This document shows, one piece after another, positions 1 to 8,019 of a DNA stretch of 44,128 nucleotides. The first letter of the stretch is position 1; each line of letters opens with the position of its first letter. Both the position numbers and the translations under genes were made by a program. The notes under the pieces were generated by a model. It made no database searches, was not told where the DNA came from, and saw only the letters and a program-made list of their open reading frames with translations. Origin of the DNA: a virus; IMG/VR virus record IMGVR_UViG_3300020123_000153, positions 1 to 44,128 of that record; one strand, given 5' to 3'.

Positions 1-127
1 CATCCGCCGCGATGCCCGGGCCGACCTGTAGTTGATTCGCATTAGCCATCGAAATTCTCTCCGAGTGTCGAGGAATAATCCTCTTCGGTCGTGCGTGAGT
101 TCGTCGTGTCGGACTGGATTCTCAGCA
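1..127. repeat. Terminal direct repeat, left copy (assembly overlap)
   Basis: These 127 bases are identical to 44002-44128. An exact repeat of 127 bases, a common maximum k-mer length in short-read assembly, is most simply the overlap left when a circular or circularly permuted genome is assembled. Removing one copy gives a 44,001-bp circle. The repeat cuts through a virion gene and has no terminase-site features, so a true packaged terminal repeat is less likely. Confidence 0.9.
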
Positions 128-314
128 ACGCCCGCAGGCAGGCGAGAATCTGTCGATTGGTGTCCAGCAGTTGCGCCACCGCATCAGCCGGATCGCCGGT
201 GAGCAGCGCTTTCTGCAGGTAGACGGTGTTGCCGTAGGCGTCTACCTGCAGATCTGCGGCGACCTTCTTACCAGCGCCATCGACTGCAACCTGAATGAAG
301 GAGTCATTCGCCAC
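42..314 (-). CDS. Small virion-cluster protein (90 aa)
   Basis: I do not recognise a family. The 90-residue protein has a hydrophilic N-terminus, a central stretch (residues about 45-65) with leucines spaced as in an amphipathic helix, and an acidic C-terminus. It is the last of a tight run (portal, 306 aa, 148 aa, 130 aa, this gene) and touches the upstream 130-aa gene. Its TAA overlaps the start of the next gene when the circle is closed (the gene at 43424-44050). The context suggests a minor head or connector component. Confidence 0.7.
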   Translation of the reverse strand: MANDSFIQVAVDGAGKKVAADLQVDAYGNTVYLQKALLTGDPADAVAQLLDTNRQILACLRALLRIQSDTTNSRTTEEDYSSTLGENFDG

Positions 315-706
315 TAGACATACTCCAGCGTCAGGATGACATCGTTGGCGGTGAGCCCTGCTGTGTCTGTATCGGCGACACCGGTCGTCAGAGTGAAGCC
401 GATCCCTTGAGTGAAGCGCATCGGTAGCGGCGGTTGCAGTACAAATCCAGCCCCTGTGGTCGCCCCCGGAATGCCATAGCGCCTGATGGGCGTGCCCGCA
501 CCCACGGTCGGCTTTATGCTCGTGTCATAGAATCGCAGGTAGCGAACTGCAGCCGACACATTGATAGCGTGGATGCTCACCAGCTGACACGGGCCCGCTT
601 TGACCAGCGTGGCATCCCCCGAACCGGCAGCCAGAACACTGAAGGGAAACGTGCAGTCCACATCGGTATCGCCTGAACCGATGACACGTTTCGTTTTTGT
701 GTACAT
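314..706 (-). CDS. Beta-rich virion protein (130 aa)
   Basis: The protein is Gly/Ala/Thr-rich with alternating hydrophobic residues typical of a beta-sandwich. A pattern near residues 45-65 (SIHAINVSAAVRYLRFYD) resembles small phage structural proteins in which an N-x-S/A loop precedes a Y-x-R-F-Y-D strand. It starts at an ATG that touches the stop of the 148-aa gene and ends on the start of the 90-aa gene, so the three are almost certainly co-translated. Its role, decoration or head-tail joining, is inferred from position only. Confidence 0.75.
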   Translation of the reverse strand: MYTKTKRVIGSGDTDVDCTFPFSVLAAGSGDATLVKAGPCQLVSIHAINVSAAVRYLRFYDTSIKPTVGAGTPIRRYGIPGATTGAGFVLQPPLPMRFTQGIGFTLTTGVADTDTAGLTANDVILTLEYV

Positions 707-1152
707 CAGTTCACGGTAATGCGAAAGATGCCATTCGCACCGGGCGTCACGGTCAAACTATTGCCGTTGGTCACCACAAAAGTAGTGCCGTAATCGACGT
801 AGCCCACGACCGGTTTGGCTGGCGTCGTCGCGGTATCGTCATAGATCACAACATAGCGGGCCGTCGCGAAATCAGCGCCCGAAGCCGTGAAGCTGAAGGC
901 CGCCGAGCCGAACTGCCAGATTCCGGTACCTGCACCCGTCTCCGCCCATGTCACGCTGGTTAATGCGACCGCTGCATAGCCTCCTGTGGAGGCGATCTGC
1001 GTGATATCGGCCAAAACCTGGGTGCCCGCTTTGGTGGGGGCGACATTGCTGAGTGCAGCTTTGAAGGCATCCGCATCCAAGTCGGGGCCTGCCGTACCTC
1101 CCGCCGTAGCGATGTAGTTGGCGAACTCGTCAACGACTTGGAATGTGGCCAT
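706..1152 (-). CDS. Beta-rich virion protein (148 aa)
   Basis: The N-terminus (MATFQVVDEFANYIA) is followed by Ala/Thr/Gly-rich sequence with many aromatic residues on alternating positions, consistent with a beta-sandwich virion protein. The layout resembles small phage structural proteins that begin with a short helix and the phrase 'DAFKAALSN'. It shares that organisation with the 131-aa protein at 8019-8414, which also opens with a helix and a 'vYaALFt'-like strand. It lies 1 nt from the upstream 306-aa gene. Function is unknown; a virion role is inferred from the cluster. Confidence 0.75.
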   Translation of the reverse strand: MATFQVVDEFANYIATAGGTAGPDLDADAFKAALSNVAPTKAGTQVLADITQIASTGGYAAVALTSVTWAETGAGTGIWQFGSAAFSFTASGADFATARYVVIYDDTATTPAKPVVGYVDYGTTFVVTNGNSLTVTPGANGIFRITVN

Positions 1153-2073
1153 TTAACCTGCACCTAAAAGCGGTAGATAGAAAGTCGCCGCGGAAGCATC
1201 CGCAAACGCCATCATGAAAACCTGATAGTGATCGCTCGTCAGAGCGCTGAAGTTGCTGCCGGCCGTCCCGGGATTGCTTGCGTTGCGATATTGCAGCCGG
1301 GCATTGAATTGCGCCTGATCCCACTTCCAGACGACCGTCGAACTGCTATTACCCGTGCCCGTCGCCGGGACGCTCGACAGATTCACATCCGCGATCGCAA
1401 AGCCCAGAATGATGCCGGGCGATGAGCCCAAAGCGGCCGCTCCAGACACCGCGTTATCGGTTCCGGCCGTATAACTGGCCTGCGTGGCGTTATGCCCCAG
1501 CAGCGGCGAGGCACTCACGCCGGTCAGCTCTACGCAAATGGCCGCGTTGTAGTCATCAAAGTTGGAGACCTGAATATCGACATACCCGCCCACGCTGTAG
1601 CGGTTTCCGGCGGACGTCGCACTCGTCGCACCGAACGTCAGCTGAGTGGCAGTATTGGATGTGACGGTCGAAGTGGCGCCATTACTCAGATTGACAAAGG
1701 TCGCTCCAACCCATTGGTTCGTCGTCCACGCTTTGGCCGTATCCTGACAGGTCGTTGTACTGCCGCCGGTCGCATCCCCCCCGTCTCCTGCGGTGATCGC
1801 CCCGGCATTCGGGAAGTAATAGCTCCCGATATCCAGCCCGTCCGAGGGCTTGGTGAGGTGATCCAGCGCCGTATAGGCAGGGTTGGTCGAATCCGAGATC
1901 CCCGTGACCGTGTTGCCCGCGAGGTTTGCAATACACGCCACGACCGCGATCGTGCTGTTCGGCAGCGTGGGCGTTGAGGTGGTGGCGCGAAAGTGACTGG
2001 GCGTCCCCGCGATACCGCCGAGGTTGCTGGGGGCAGGGTCAAAGGTGAACACCTGCCGGATTGCACCGGCCAT
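1153..2073 (-). CDS. Large beta-rich virion protein (306 aa)
   Basis: This protein is low in charge and rich in Thr, Ser, Gly, Ala and Asn. Runs such as 'TIAVVACIANLAGNTVTGISDS' read as edge strands of a lectin-like or jelly-roll fold. Similar 'exposed beta-sandwich' proteins are common in phage virions. The 235-aa protein at 8934-9641 has the same composition and also ends in an L-L-G-x-G motif, so the two may be distant paralogues. It directly follows the portal gene (1 nt gap). Attachment or decoration are the likeliest roles; no enzyme motif is visible. Confidence 0.75.
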   Translation of the reverse strand: MAGAIRQVFTFDPAPSNLGGIAGTPSHFRATTSTPTLPNSTIAVVACIANLAGNTVTGISDSTNPAYTALDHLTKPSDGLDIGSYYFPNAGAITAGDGGDATGGSTTTCQDTAKAWTTNQWVGATFVNLSNGATSTVTSNTATQLTFGATSATSAGNRYSVGGYVDIQVSNFDDYNAAICVELTGVSASPLLGHNATQASYTAGTDNAVSGAAALGSSPGIILGFAIADVNLSSVPATGTGNSSSTVVWKWDQAQFNARLQYRNASNPGTAGSNFSALTSDHYQVFMMAFADASAATFYLPLLGAG

Positions 2074-4350
2074 TTAGTTGACGGTCGCACCGCTCACGCG
2101 GCCCTGCGCATCGCGCTCGACTGTGATCTTGCGCGGCTTCGCTTTCTCGGCACCGTTCGCTTTAGCCGATTGCTCTTGCTGCTGCGCTGTAGCCGCACGC
2201 GCTTTCTCGCGCTCCTGATGCAACTGCTGGTTGTGCTGCAAGGCCAGGTCCGAGACCTGTTTCTTGTGCTCGACCTGTTGTGCTTCCAGTTTGGCGGTGA
2301 GTGTGTTGATGGCCGCTTCCTTGGCCGCTCCATCCACCACGGAATTGGCCGCATCCTGCGTGGCCTTGAGATTCTGAGCTGCCAACAATTGCAGTGACTT
2401 CAGCTCGATCTCCTTGGCGTTCAACATCTCCATTTGGGCCTCAAGCTCCTGTTGTCGAGCAGCGAACTGCGCTTCCAACGCACTGCTCTTGGCCTGCAGT
2501 CCGTCCTGCATCGCCTTCAGGTTGGCCATCTGCAGCTTCACCTCGGAGGCCTGCTGCGTCAGCTCCTGTTCAGCCTGTTGCTGCTCCTGGGTCTTCTGCT
2601 GTTGCGCCTGGGTGATCTGATTGATCTGGGCTTCCTTGGCCTGAAGCATTTGCTGCACTTGCGGCGGAATCTCCGTGCCATCCGGCAGCTTCCCCGACAT
2701 GGCATCCAAGACCTTCTTCTTGGTCGCGCTCGAGAGTCCCGAAGCCTCGATCAGGGCTTGAGGCGGGATCTGGATATGGGCTTCACCCGCCAGGCTAGTC
2801 AGGGCTTGGAAGTCCTCCTGCTGCACCGTAGCCACTTCCGGCGCCTCATCGATGATGATGTCCATCTCCATGTCGGCCATCACATTCATCCGTGCGCCGG
2901 GGGCTTTCATTCCCTTTTGGACGTGCGGATGGTTATCGGGGTACGTCGAGTTCACCGGCATGAACTTCGTCTGCTCCCCTTCCGTGATGCGGATGTACTG
3001 CTCGGAGCTCCAGAACTGCTTCATGCGGTTGAACGCCGCGGTCATCACCCGTTTCTGCCAGAAGCGGATGGAATCACCCTGGATCCCGAGCGTGATCATG
3101 CCGCCCTGTTGGTCCAGCTGCTTCGCGCGACCCGATAAATCACCCGTGGTACCCAGTAGCGCTTCGTTCGGTCCCGTGGCCGACAGCGCCAGCTGAGCTT
3201 CCTGCAGGAGCTTGAACTGCCCTTCGGCTAAATCAGCGTTCTCGCGCACCTCGAGCTTCAGGCCGGGGGTGTATTCGACGAACCCATCCGGACGAGACAG
3301 CTCTTTGCGGGCGGCTTCCTTATCCTCAACCGCGCCCTTCTCAGCCAGCGCTTGGTTCACCGAGAGCAAATGCAGAGACTTGGATCGACGCTTGTTGATC
3401 TCGTCCTGCAGGTCCTTGTAGCGCTTCACAATCCCGTAGCGGTTACCTTCCTTGTCCACATACATCGATTGCAGGATGAGCGGGCACTCCTTGTTCCCCG
3501 TCTCGCTATCCAGATAGACCGACTCCGCCGGCTCCTCGATGAACCCCGCTCGGGAGAACACCGCGCGCATCCACGTATCCCCGGTGCGGTAATACTGCTC
3601 GTGGATCTGTACCCGCTTACGTCCCCGATCGAACCAACGCGGTTTGTCATCATAGGTCGGCGAGCCCGGAGCGAAACTCTGGGCGGTGAACAGGTCGAAC
3701 ATCTGCGAGAGCTTCGGATACGCCGCCTTGGCCTCGTCCAGGTCCATCCACTTGACGATGCCGAAGTAGCGGCTGTCGCTGAAATCCTTCGCCAGCGAGT
3801 GTGAATCCCAGTACAAGCGATCCCAGCGGATGTAGCGAATCAGAACCTTCTTGTTCTGCGTCTTGGCGTAGGTCTTGTTATCAACAATGACCTCACATCC
3901 CCCACAGCCCTCAATCGCCAGGTTCTCAAAGACGCTGGACTTGATCTGCGAGAAGTGATTGCACTCGGCCACATACCGCAAAGCACTGGTCGCGGCATCC
4001 GCTCCTGCGTCATCCTCGGGAGTCCGGGGCTGGGCCTTGGGATCCGTCCTGAGCTTGCGCTCGAGGCCTAAGGTGTAATCGACCTTGTCCTTGATGCGGT
4101 TATCCGTGATGGCCGGCTGCCCACGCTTCTCCAGGATCGCAAGTTCCGCCGAACTCCACTGCTTGCCGTCGTAGTAGTCGCGGTAGATCTCCGCTTCCCG
4201 CCGAGCACACGCCGTCGCGTCACAGCTCTGATTGAAGTTGAAGACGAGCCGGGCAAGCGTGGGGTTGTCGGTGTCGATCGCAGCCAGCGCCTCATCGGGG
4301 TCCGAGGGCAGCAGATCCTTTTTGGCTGCCTTCTTGCTCGACTTAGCCAT
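2074..4350 (-). CDS. Portal protein, P22-like
   Basis: The 758-residue protein matches the P22-like portal family in length and layout. The N-terminal half has 'YYDGKQW' near residue 54 and the pattern 'RGQPAITDNRIKDKVDYTLGLERKLRTDP' (about 76-104) that starts the portal wing. An aromatic-rich core follows to about residue 460. Residues about 560-715 are Gln/Ala/Glu-rich with long heptads, a coiled-coil barrel like that of P22 gp1. Portals form the dodecameric vertex through which terminase packages DNA. It sits just downstream of the large terminase, the usual order. The ATG at 4350 has no strong Shine-Dalgarno site (GCACCTCCGC precedes it on the coding strand). Confidence 0.9.
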   Translation of the reverse strand: MAKSSKKAAKKDLLPSDPDEALAAIDTDNPTLARLVFNFNQSCDATACARREAEIYRDYYDGKQWSSAELAILEKRGQPAITDNRIKDKVDYTLGLERKLRTDPKAQPRTPEDDAGADAATSALRYVAECNHFSQIKSSVFENLAIEGCGGCEVIVDNKTYAKTQNKKVLIRYIRWDRLYWDSHSLAKDFSDSRYFGIVKWMDLDEAKAAYPKLSQMFDLFTAQSFAPGSPTYDDKPRWFDRGRKRVQIHEQYYRTGDTWMRAVFSRAGFIEEPAESVYLDSETGNKECPLILQSMYVDKEGNRYGIVKRYKDLQDEINKRRSKSLHLLSVNQALAEKGAVEDKEAARKELSRPDGFVEYTPGLKLEVRENADLAEGQFKLLQEAQLALSATGPNEALLGTTGDLSGRAKQLDQQGGMITLGIQGDSIRFWQKRVMTAAFNRMKQFWSSEQYIRITEGEQTKFMPVNSTYPDNHPHVQKGMKAPGARMNVMADMEMDIIIDEAPEVATVQQEDFQALTSLAGEAHIQIPPQALIEASGLSSATKKKVLDAMSGKLPDGTEIPPQVQQMLQAKEAQINQITQAQQQKTQEQQQAEQELTQQASEVKLQMANLKAMQDGLQAKSSALEAQFAARQQELEAQMEMLNAKEIELKSLQLLAAQNLKATQDAANSVVDGAAKEAAINTLTAKLEAQQVEHKKQVSDLALQHNQQLHQEREKARAATAQQQEQSAKANGAEKAKPRKITVERDAQGRVSGATVN

Positions 4351-4457
4351 GCGGAGGTGCTTTCTGCCTTGAATGAGTCATTAAGTGGCGGATTCCAGCA
4401 AAATTACCGAGCGGGTATGGCAGATTCTGTTCCACGTGGAACAGAAACGCCCCCACT
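4351..4457. promoter_or_regulatory. Intergenic region between large terminase and portal
   Basis: This 107-bp gap is one of the few real intergenic spaces in the late arm. It contains the parS-like palindrome at 4425-4446 directly after the terminase stop codon. I see no ORF, no T-tract terminator and no convincing -35/-10 pair. Confidence 0.6.
4425..4446. promoter_or_regulatory. 22-bp perfect palindrome containing a parS-like core
   Basis: The two 11-base arms are TTCTGTTCCAC and its exact reverse complement, with no spacer. The inner 16 bases, TGTTCCACGTGGAACA (4428-4443), fit the bacterial chromosomal parS pattern TGTTNCACGTGNAACA bound by ParB/Spo0J. It differs from the common TGTTTCACGTGAAACA form at two symmetric positions. 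No loop and no T-run means it is not a terminator. I see no second full copy and no parA or parB gene in the genome. Host ParB binding is inference; an operator for an unknown regulator is the alternative. Confidence 0.7.
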
Positions 4458-5930
4458 TCACGCGGTTTTCCAAGCCGATGTGTCGTGCTCTTCGAACAGC
4501 TTTGCGTAGCTGTCCGTGGGTTGTTTCTCGACGTCGGTCGCAGCCACCACAGCTGGATGCGCCTGATCGATGGCACGGGCCATCAGTCCCGCCATATCCA
4601 CTGGGTCATCGACCTTGCCCGCAGGGAAGTTCAGCAATGCACTCAGGAGCCGATGGCCGTACTCGGTATCGGGGATCTTCACCTTGCCCATGCTCGCCAT
4701 GGCCTGGAGCGGTCGAGCCATCGTGGGCTTGTCTGCGGTCGTGGGCAGCCATTCCAGCCGGCAGACCGTCTTGCGCTCACGCATACGCCTAATCAGGAAT
4801 GGCTCTATACTTCGCCGGATCGGGCCGCCCTCACCGAAGAAGCCAAAGGGCTTGTGTTTGGCGAACTGATCTATCAGTGCTTCGATCCACTTATCCGCCG
4901 TGGTTTGGCCGTACCAGCCATCCAAGGCGAGATACAGCGTCCCATCCGGTGCATAGCCGTGCGTCCCGATATCGGTCCAATCGCCCCCATCCTCAGTAAC
5001 CGCAAAGTCCCCCGTGGTGTACTTGTGCAGTCGAGCGGGCGGAATCGAGTAGAAGCTGAACCATTCGCGCTTAAAGAACGTGCCCTCCTCGGGCATCGGG
5101 TTCTGCTGATACAGCGCTGACCAGTGCAGCGGTGCTGTATTAGCCCGAATGCGCTCCAAGGCCGTAAGGTCGTACCGTTCCGGCCAAGCCGCCTGACCGT
5201 CCTTGATCGCCGGCAGCAGGACGATCTCCCACTTGTCTCCACCGGCCTTCTGGCGCTCTATCAAGCGTCCCGCGAGGTCATCCTCATGCATCCGATGCTG
5301 GATGAGCACGATGGCGCCCTTGGGTCGTACGCGGTTGTAGGCGGTACCCACATACCAGTCCCAGACTCGATCCCGGGCGTTCTCACTCTGCGCATCCGCC
5401 ATCGTGGCGAACGGATCATCGATGATCAGTCGAGTGGCACCCCGGCCCATCAGAGCGCCACCGATGCCTACGGCATAGTAGCTACCGCCCTCCTGGGTCT
5501 TCCAATGGCCTGCTGCCTGAGAATCTTCGGCAAGAGTGGTCCCAAATAACGCGCGGTACTCGCGTGTTGCGAGCAGATTTCGCACATCTCGCCCGAATTC
5601 CTCTGCCAAGGTGCTGGTGGCAGAGGCAGAGATAATGTCATGGCGCGGATCGCGTCCCAATGTAAAGGCGGGATAGCGTCGCGAGGCGATATGGCTCTTG
5701 CCATGCTGTGGAGGCAGTAAGAGCATAAGGCGATCGATCTCGCCTCGCTCCACCCGGTCGAACTGCTCACAGATCGTTCGATGTAGTCCACTAGCTGTCC
5801 AGCGGTCGCTCGTGAACTGGGTGAAGTCCTGAAGGGTCTTCCTCGCCTGGCGTCTCGCCCACAGCTCTTGAAGCATGCAGAGCTCGCTCAATTCGCTCGA
5901 GGAGCTGTTCGTCACTGAGTTCGCGAGCAT
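4458..5930 (-). CDS. Terminase large subunit (ATPase plus nuclease)
   Basis: This is the DNA-packaging motor. The ATPase domain has Walker A LPPQHGKS (about 72-79), Walker B RLIIDDP (167-173) and the coupling motif IQHRMHEDDL (210-219). The C-terminal nuclease has acidic residues in TTGDFAVTEDGGDWTD (D307, D316) and GEGG (E366), matching RNase H-fold terminase nucleases. At 490 aa it is a normal length. The start at 5930 overlaps the small-subunit gene by 140 nt; the internal ATG at 5876 (MLQELWARRQ) would shorten this to 86 nt and loses no known motif. Neither start has a clear Shine-Dalgarno site, so coupling to the upstream gene is likely. Confidence 0.95.
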   Translation of the reverse strand: MLANSVTNSSSSELSELCMLQELWARRQARKTLQDFTQFTSDRWTASGLHRTICEQFDRVERGEIDRLMLLLPPQHGKSHIASRRYPAFTLGRDPRHDIISASATSTLAEEFGRDVRNLLATREYRALFGTTLAEDSQAAGHWKTQEGGSYYAVGIGGALMGRGATRLIIDDPFATMADAQSENARDRVWDWYVGTAYNRVRPKGAIVLIQHRMHEDDLAGRLIERQKAGGDKWEIVLLPAIKDGQAAWPERYDLTALERIRANTAPLHWSALYQQNPMPEEGTFFKREWFSFYSIPPARLHKYTTGDFAVTEDGGDWTDIGTHGYAPDGTLYLALDGWYGQTTADKWIEALIDQFAKHKPFGFFGEGGPIRRSIEPFLIRRMRERKTVCRLEWLPTTADKPTMARPLQAMASMGKVKIPDTEYGHRLLSALLNFPAGKVDDPVDMAGLMARAIDQAHPAVVAATDVEKQPTDSYAKLFEEHDTSAWKTA

Positions 5931-6174
5931 TCGGAGTGTGGTCTGTGAAATCGATGGATTGCGCAGGTTTGCCGTCTAAGCGATTGCCGATCTCCTGCAC
6001 GGCCCAGAAGCCTCCATCCAGGGCCTCTTCAATCACGCCCTTGGCAATGCGCTCGAGTGCTTGGCCTTTAGATATCTTGCGGCGCTTGTTCTCGTAGGTA
6101 CGCAGGACGCGCTCAATGGCATTAGCCCAATCGCGCCCCTTGGCGGAATTACGATTTCCTTTCGGTGCGGCCAC
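5791..6174 (-). CDS. Probable terminase small subunit
   Basis: The 127-aa protein starts MAAPKGNRNSAKGRDW, a basic tail typical of small terminase subunits. A helical central region follows (about 15-70, including 'SKGQALERIAKGVIEEALDGG' spread over two helices), then an acidic Ser/Pro-rich tail. Small subunits recognise the pac or cos site and deliver DNA to the large subunit. Position directly upstream of, and overlapping, the large subunit supports the call. Sequence identity to a named family is not visible, so the assignment rests on size, layout and synteny. Confidence 0.7.
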   Translation of the reverse strand: MAAPKGNRNSAKGRDWANAIERVLRTYENKRRKISKGQALERIAKGVIEEALDGGFWAVQEIGNRLDGKPAQSIDFTDHTPNARELSDEQLLERIERALHASRAVGETPGEEDPSGLHPVHERPLDS

Positions 6175-6214
6175 GTTGAATCAATCTCATATATCTGATT
6201 TCAAATGGAATCTC

Positions 6215-6535
6215 TTAATTCACGCCCTGCAGGTTGATCAGGTCATAGAACTGCACGCCCGTGAACGCGCCGGTATCCGGATCCGCATTGGCCTTGAAGG
6301 TCACGACCTTACGCTCCACCACGTTATTGCTGTTGATAATGGTGTTCAGGGTGGCATCGATCTGAACTTCCACCACAGCGGCAGGGGTGAGGGTGGTCCA
6401 GTCGAGGATGGCGGTCTGAGTCGTCTCGCAGTCCACCCGATATTGCAGGGAGCTGGCGATCTGCGGGGCCTCGTTCTTGTCGTAGAACTTCGCCTTCACG
6501 AAACAGCGGCTGCCCTCATTTAAAGTTGGGACCAT
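6215..6535 (-). CDS. Virion-cluster protein (106 aa)
   Basis: A compact, charged and probably beta-rich protein (MVPTLNEGSRCFVKAKFYDKN...). The pattern 'YRVDCETTQTAILDWTTLTPAAVVEVQID' suggests strands of an Ig-like or head-tail joining fold. Its ATG immediately follows the TAG of the upstream 207-aa repeat protein. No family is recognised; a structural role is inferred from the cluster. Confidence 0.7.
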   Translation of the reverse strand: MVPTLNEGSRCFVKAKFYDKNEAPQIASSLQYRVDCETTQTAILDWTTLTPAAVVEVQIDATLNTIINSNNVVERKVVTFKANADPDTGAFTGVQFYDLINLQGVN

Positions 6536-7159
6536 CTAGCCTCTCCGGAAGAAAGTACGGATCTCATCGGCGCTGAAGCTCAAGCGCATCTGGGTAGCCA
6601 AGGTCGGGATGGCGAATTGGGCCGTTCCCGTCAGATCCAGCGTGAGATCACAGATTGCACCCGCGATACTGACCGACTGACCCGCAAGACTCAGGGTAAG
6701 CGGAATGCTGGCAGTGGGTGTCAGCGTTCCGCCACTAAGCGTGGGGGTCCCGGTGAGCCCGCACAGAATCGCCTGCGTGGCGCTGGGTAGCACCTGCAAG
6801 GATCCGGTCAATCCACAGGTAATACCGGCGGAGGCGTTGCCTTGGAGCGTTCCACCGACCGTGCCTGAGAGCCCCATGAGAAGCGCGAGCGTGGGAGTGG
6901 CAGTGAATCCGCCCACTCCGCTCAAATTGGCGAGCGTATTGAGCGTGGCGCTATTGCTGACGAAGCCTGCCGAAATCCCACTTAAGCCGAAATGCACATC
7001 CGGCGTGACGAAGATATTGAGCTCGATCGACTCCGGCGGCGTAAGGCCCGCATGTAGATCCAGGGTGGCCGAAGTGCCGGCAACCCCCGATAGTCCCAGC
7101 GTGATCCCGAGACTGGCAGCAGCCGCCCCACTGACGACCGATTTGAGCAGCAGCAGCAT
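6536..7159 (-). CDS. Gly/Leu/Thr-rich repeat protein (207 aa)
   Basis: The sequence is made of degenerate units of about 25-30 residues with a recurring 'x-GLxGxxxxxxAT' core (for example LMGLSGTVGG, ITCGLTGSLQ, ILCGLTGTPT). A C-terminal unit reads LTLSLAGQSVSIAG, the same 'L-x-GQS' signature as the 20-residue repeats of the protein at 42503-43414. It ends in a basic FFRRG. A beta-solenoid or extended fibrous virion protein is the likeliest fold. It starts within the stop of the HNH gene (TGATG), so the HNH gene appears inserted directly upstream. Confidence 0.7.
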   Translation of the reverse strand: MLLLLKSVVSGAAAASLGITLGLSGVAGTSATLDLHAGLTPPESIELNIFVTPDVHFGLSGISAGFVSNSATLNTLANLSGVGGFTATPTLALLMGLSGTVGGTLQGNASAGITCGLTGSLQVLPSATQAILCGLTGTPTLSGGTLTPTASIPLTLSLAGQSVSIAGAICDLTLDLTGTAQFAIPTLATQMRLSFSADEIRTFFRRG

Positions 7160-7956
7160 CAGAGGTTCGTCGGGCTAATGTCGTGGGAACCACAGGCGTT
7201 GCAAACATATTTCGCGCCTTTGCCGTGCGGACCGTGCCGTAACTGCAAATTCTCCAACCGATTATCACCGACGTCGCCGTTGATGTGATGGACGGTTTCG
7301 CGACGTTCCAATACACGCCCCAATGATCGGGCCATCACGAGGCGGTGCTCTAAAACATAGCCTATATGGTTGCGCATAGATGCCATCGGATCGTCCGCAT
7401 CAACAAGTACGCTCATATAGCCCTGAGAATTCTTGATTCGGCCGCCCTTCCAACTTCCATGACGCTCGCGCGCATTTTTCTTCGCGAAAATACCTTCCCG
7501 GCGAAATATTCTCGAAATCGTGCTCGGAGCGAGTCCCATTAAACCAGCGATTTGCGCGTAGTTATAGCCGGCCTCATAAAGTTCCATCAGCCTCGCTCGA
7601 TGCTCCCCTGTCAATTCAATTTGCGAATTGCCACGTGGCCGCCGCTCAATACCGGCCTTCCGCAAGGCCGCGATGACAGCGAAATTGCCAGCGCCATACT
7701 TCTTGCCAATCTCAGTCGGTGTCATGCCGGAATCGTAAAGACGTTTCACTTCGCTAATATCGGGCAATTTGCGAAGGCGTTCCTTACGGAAGATCTCCAA
7801 ACCAACTCGTTCAATGCCACGCCGCGCGAGTTCTTTATAGAGCGTGGCGACAACCAATCCGTATTTCTTGGCGGATTTAACGCATGACTTCGATGTCTCG
7901 TAGTCCGCAACCGCTTTATCGAGCAACTCAATCGGAATAGTGCGTGGACGACCCAT
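7159..7956 (-). CDS. HNH homing endonuclease with HTH repeats
   Basis: The start at 7956 gives 265 aa (a 276-aa version would start at 7989). Two or three AraC/recombinase-like HTH segments come first (roughly 10-55, 65-105 and 115-155; e.g. YAQIAGLMGLAPSTISRIF). The HNH_3-type nuclease follows with EHRLVMARSLGR, VHHINGDVGDN and RLENLQL. It ends in a zinc knuckle, CNACGSH. Such free-standing homing nucleases cut DNA lacking the gene. The region is poorer in GC than its neighbours and has its own TATAAT element at 7988-7993. That element would start RNA downstream of 7989, which is why I prefer 7956. Confidence 0.9.
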   Translation of the reverse strand: MGRPRTIPIELLDKAVADYETSKSCVKSAKKYGLVVATLYKELARRGIERVGLEIFRKERLRKLPDISEVKRLYDSGMTPTEIGKKYGAGNFAVIAALRKAGIERRPRGNSQIELTGEHRARLMELYEAGYNYAQIAGLMGLAPSTISRIFRREGIFAKKNARERHGSWKGGRIKNSQGYMSVLVDADDPMASMRNHIGYVLEHRLVMARSLGRVLERRETVHHINGDVGDNRLENLQLRHGPHGKGAKYVCNACGSHDISPTNL

Positions 7957-7987
7957 AAATGACCCCGTTTGCTGTGCTAACGGAATC

Positions 7988-8019
7988 ATTATACACTTAA
8001 CTTCGTGTTAGTATACACT
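7988..8019 (-). promoter_or_regulatory. Candidate promoter of the HNH gene with direct repeat
   Basis: On the minus strand a perfect -10 TATAAT lies at 7993-7988. The best -35 (TATACT, 16-bp spacer) is weak. An 8-base direct repeat, TATACACT on the plus strand, occurs at 7990-7997 and 8012-8019; one copy overlaps the -10 and the other ends at the stop codon of the upstream gene. The AT-rich patch is foreign to the late operon and fits a mobile gene carrying its own promoter. Confidence 0.5.

Noticed and set aside
2434-3138. 234-codon plus-strand frame
   Set aside because: Antisense shadow of the portal gene with Leu/Arg/His-rich composition.
3449-3458. Single TTGTCCACA DnaA-like 9-mer in the portal gene
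   Set aside because: A lone one-mismatch 9-mer inside a conserved gene is expected by chance.
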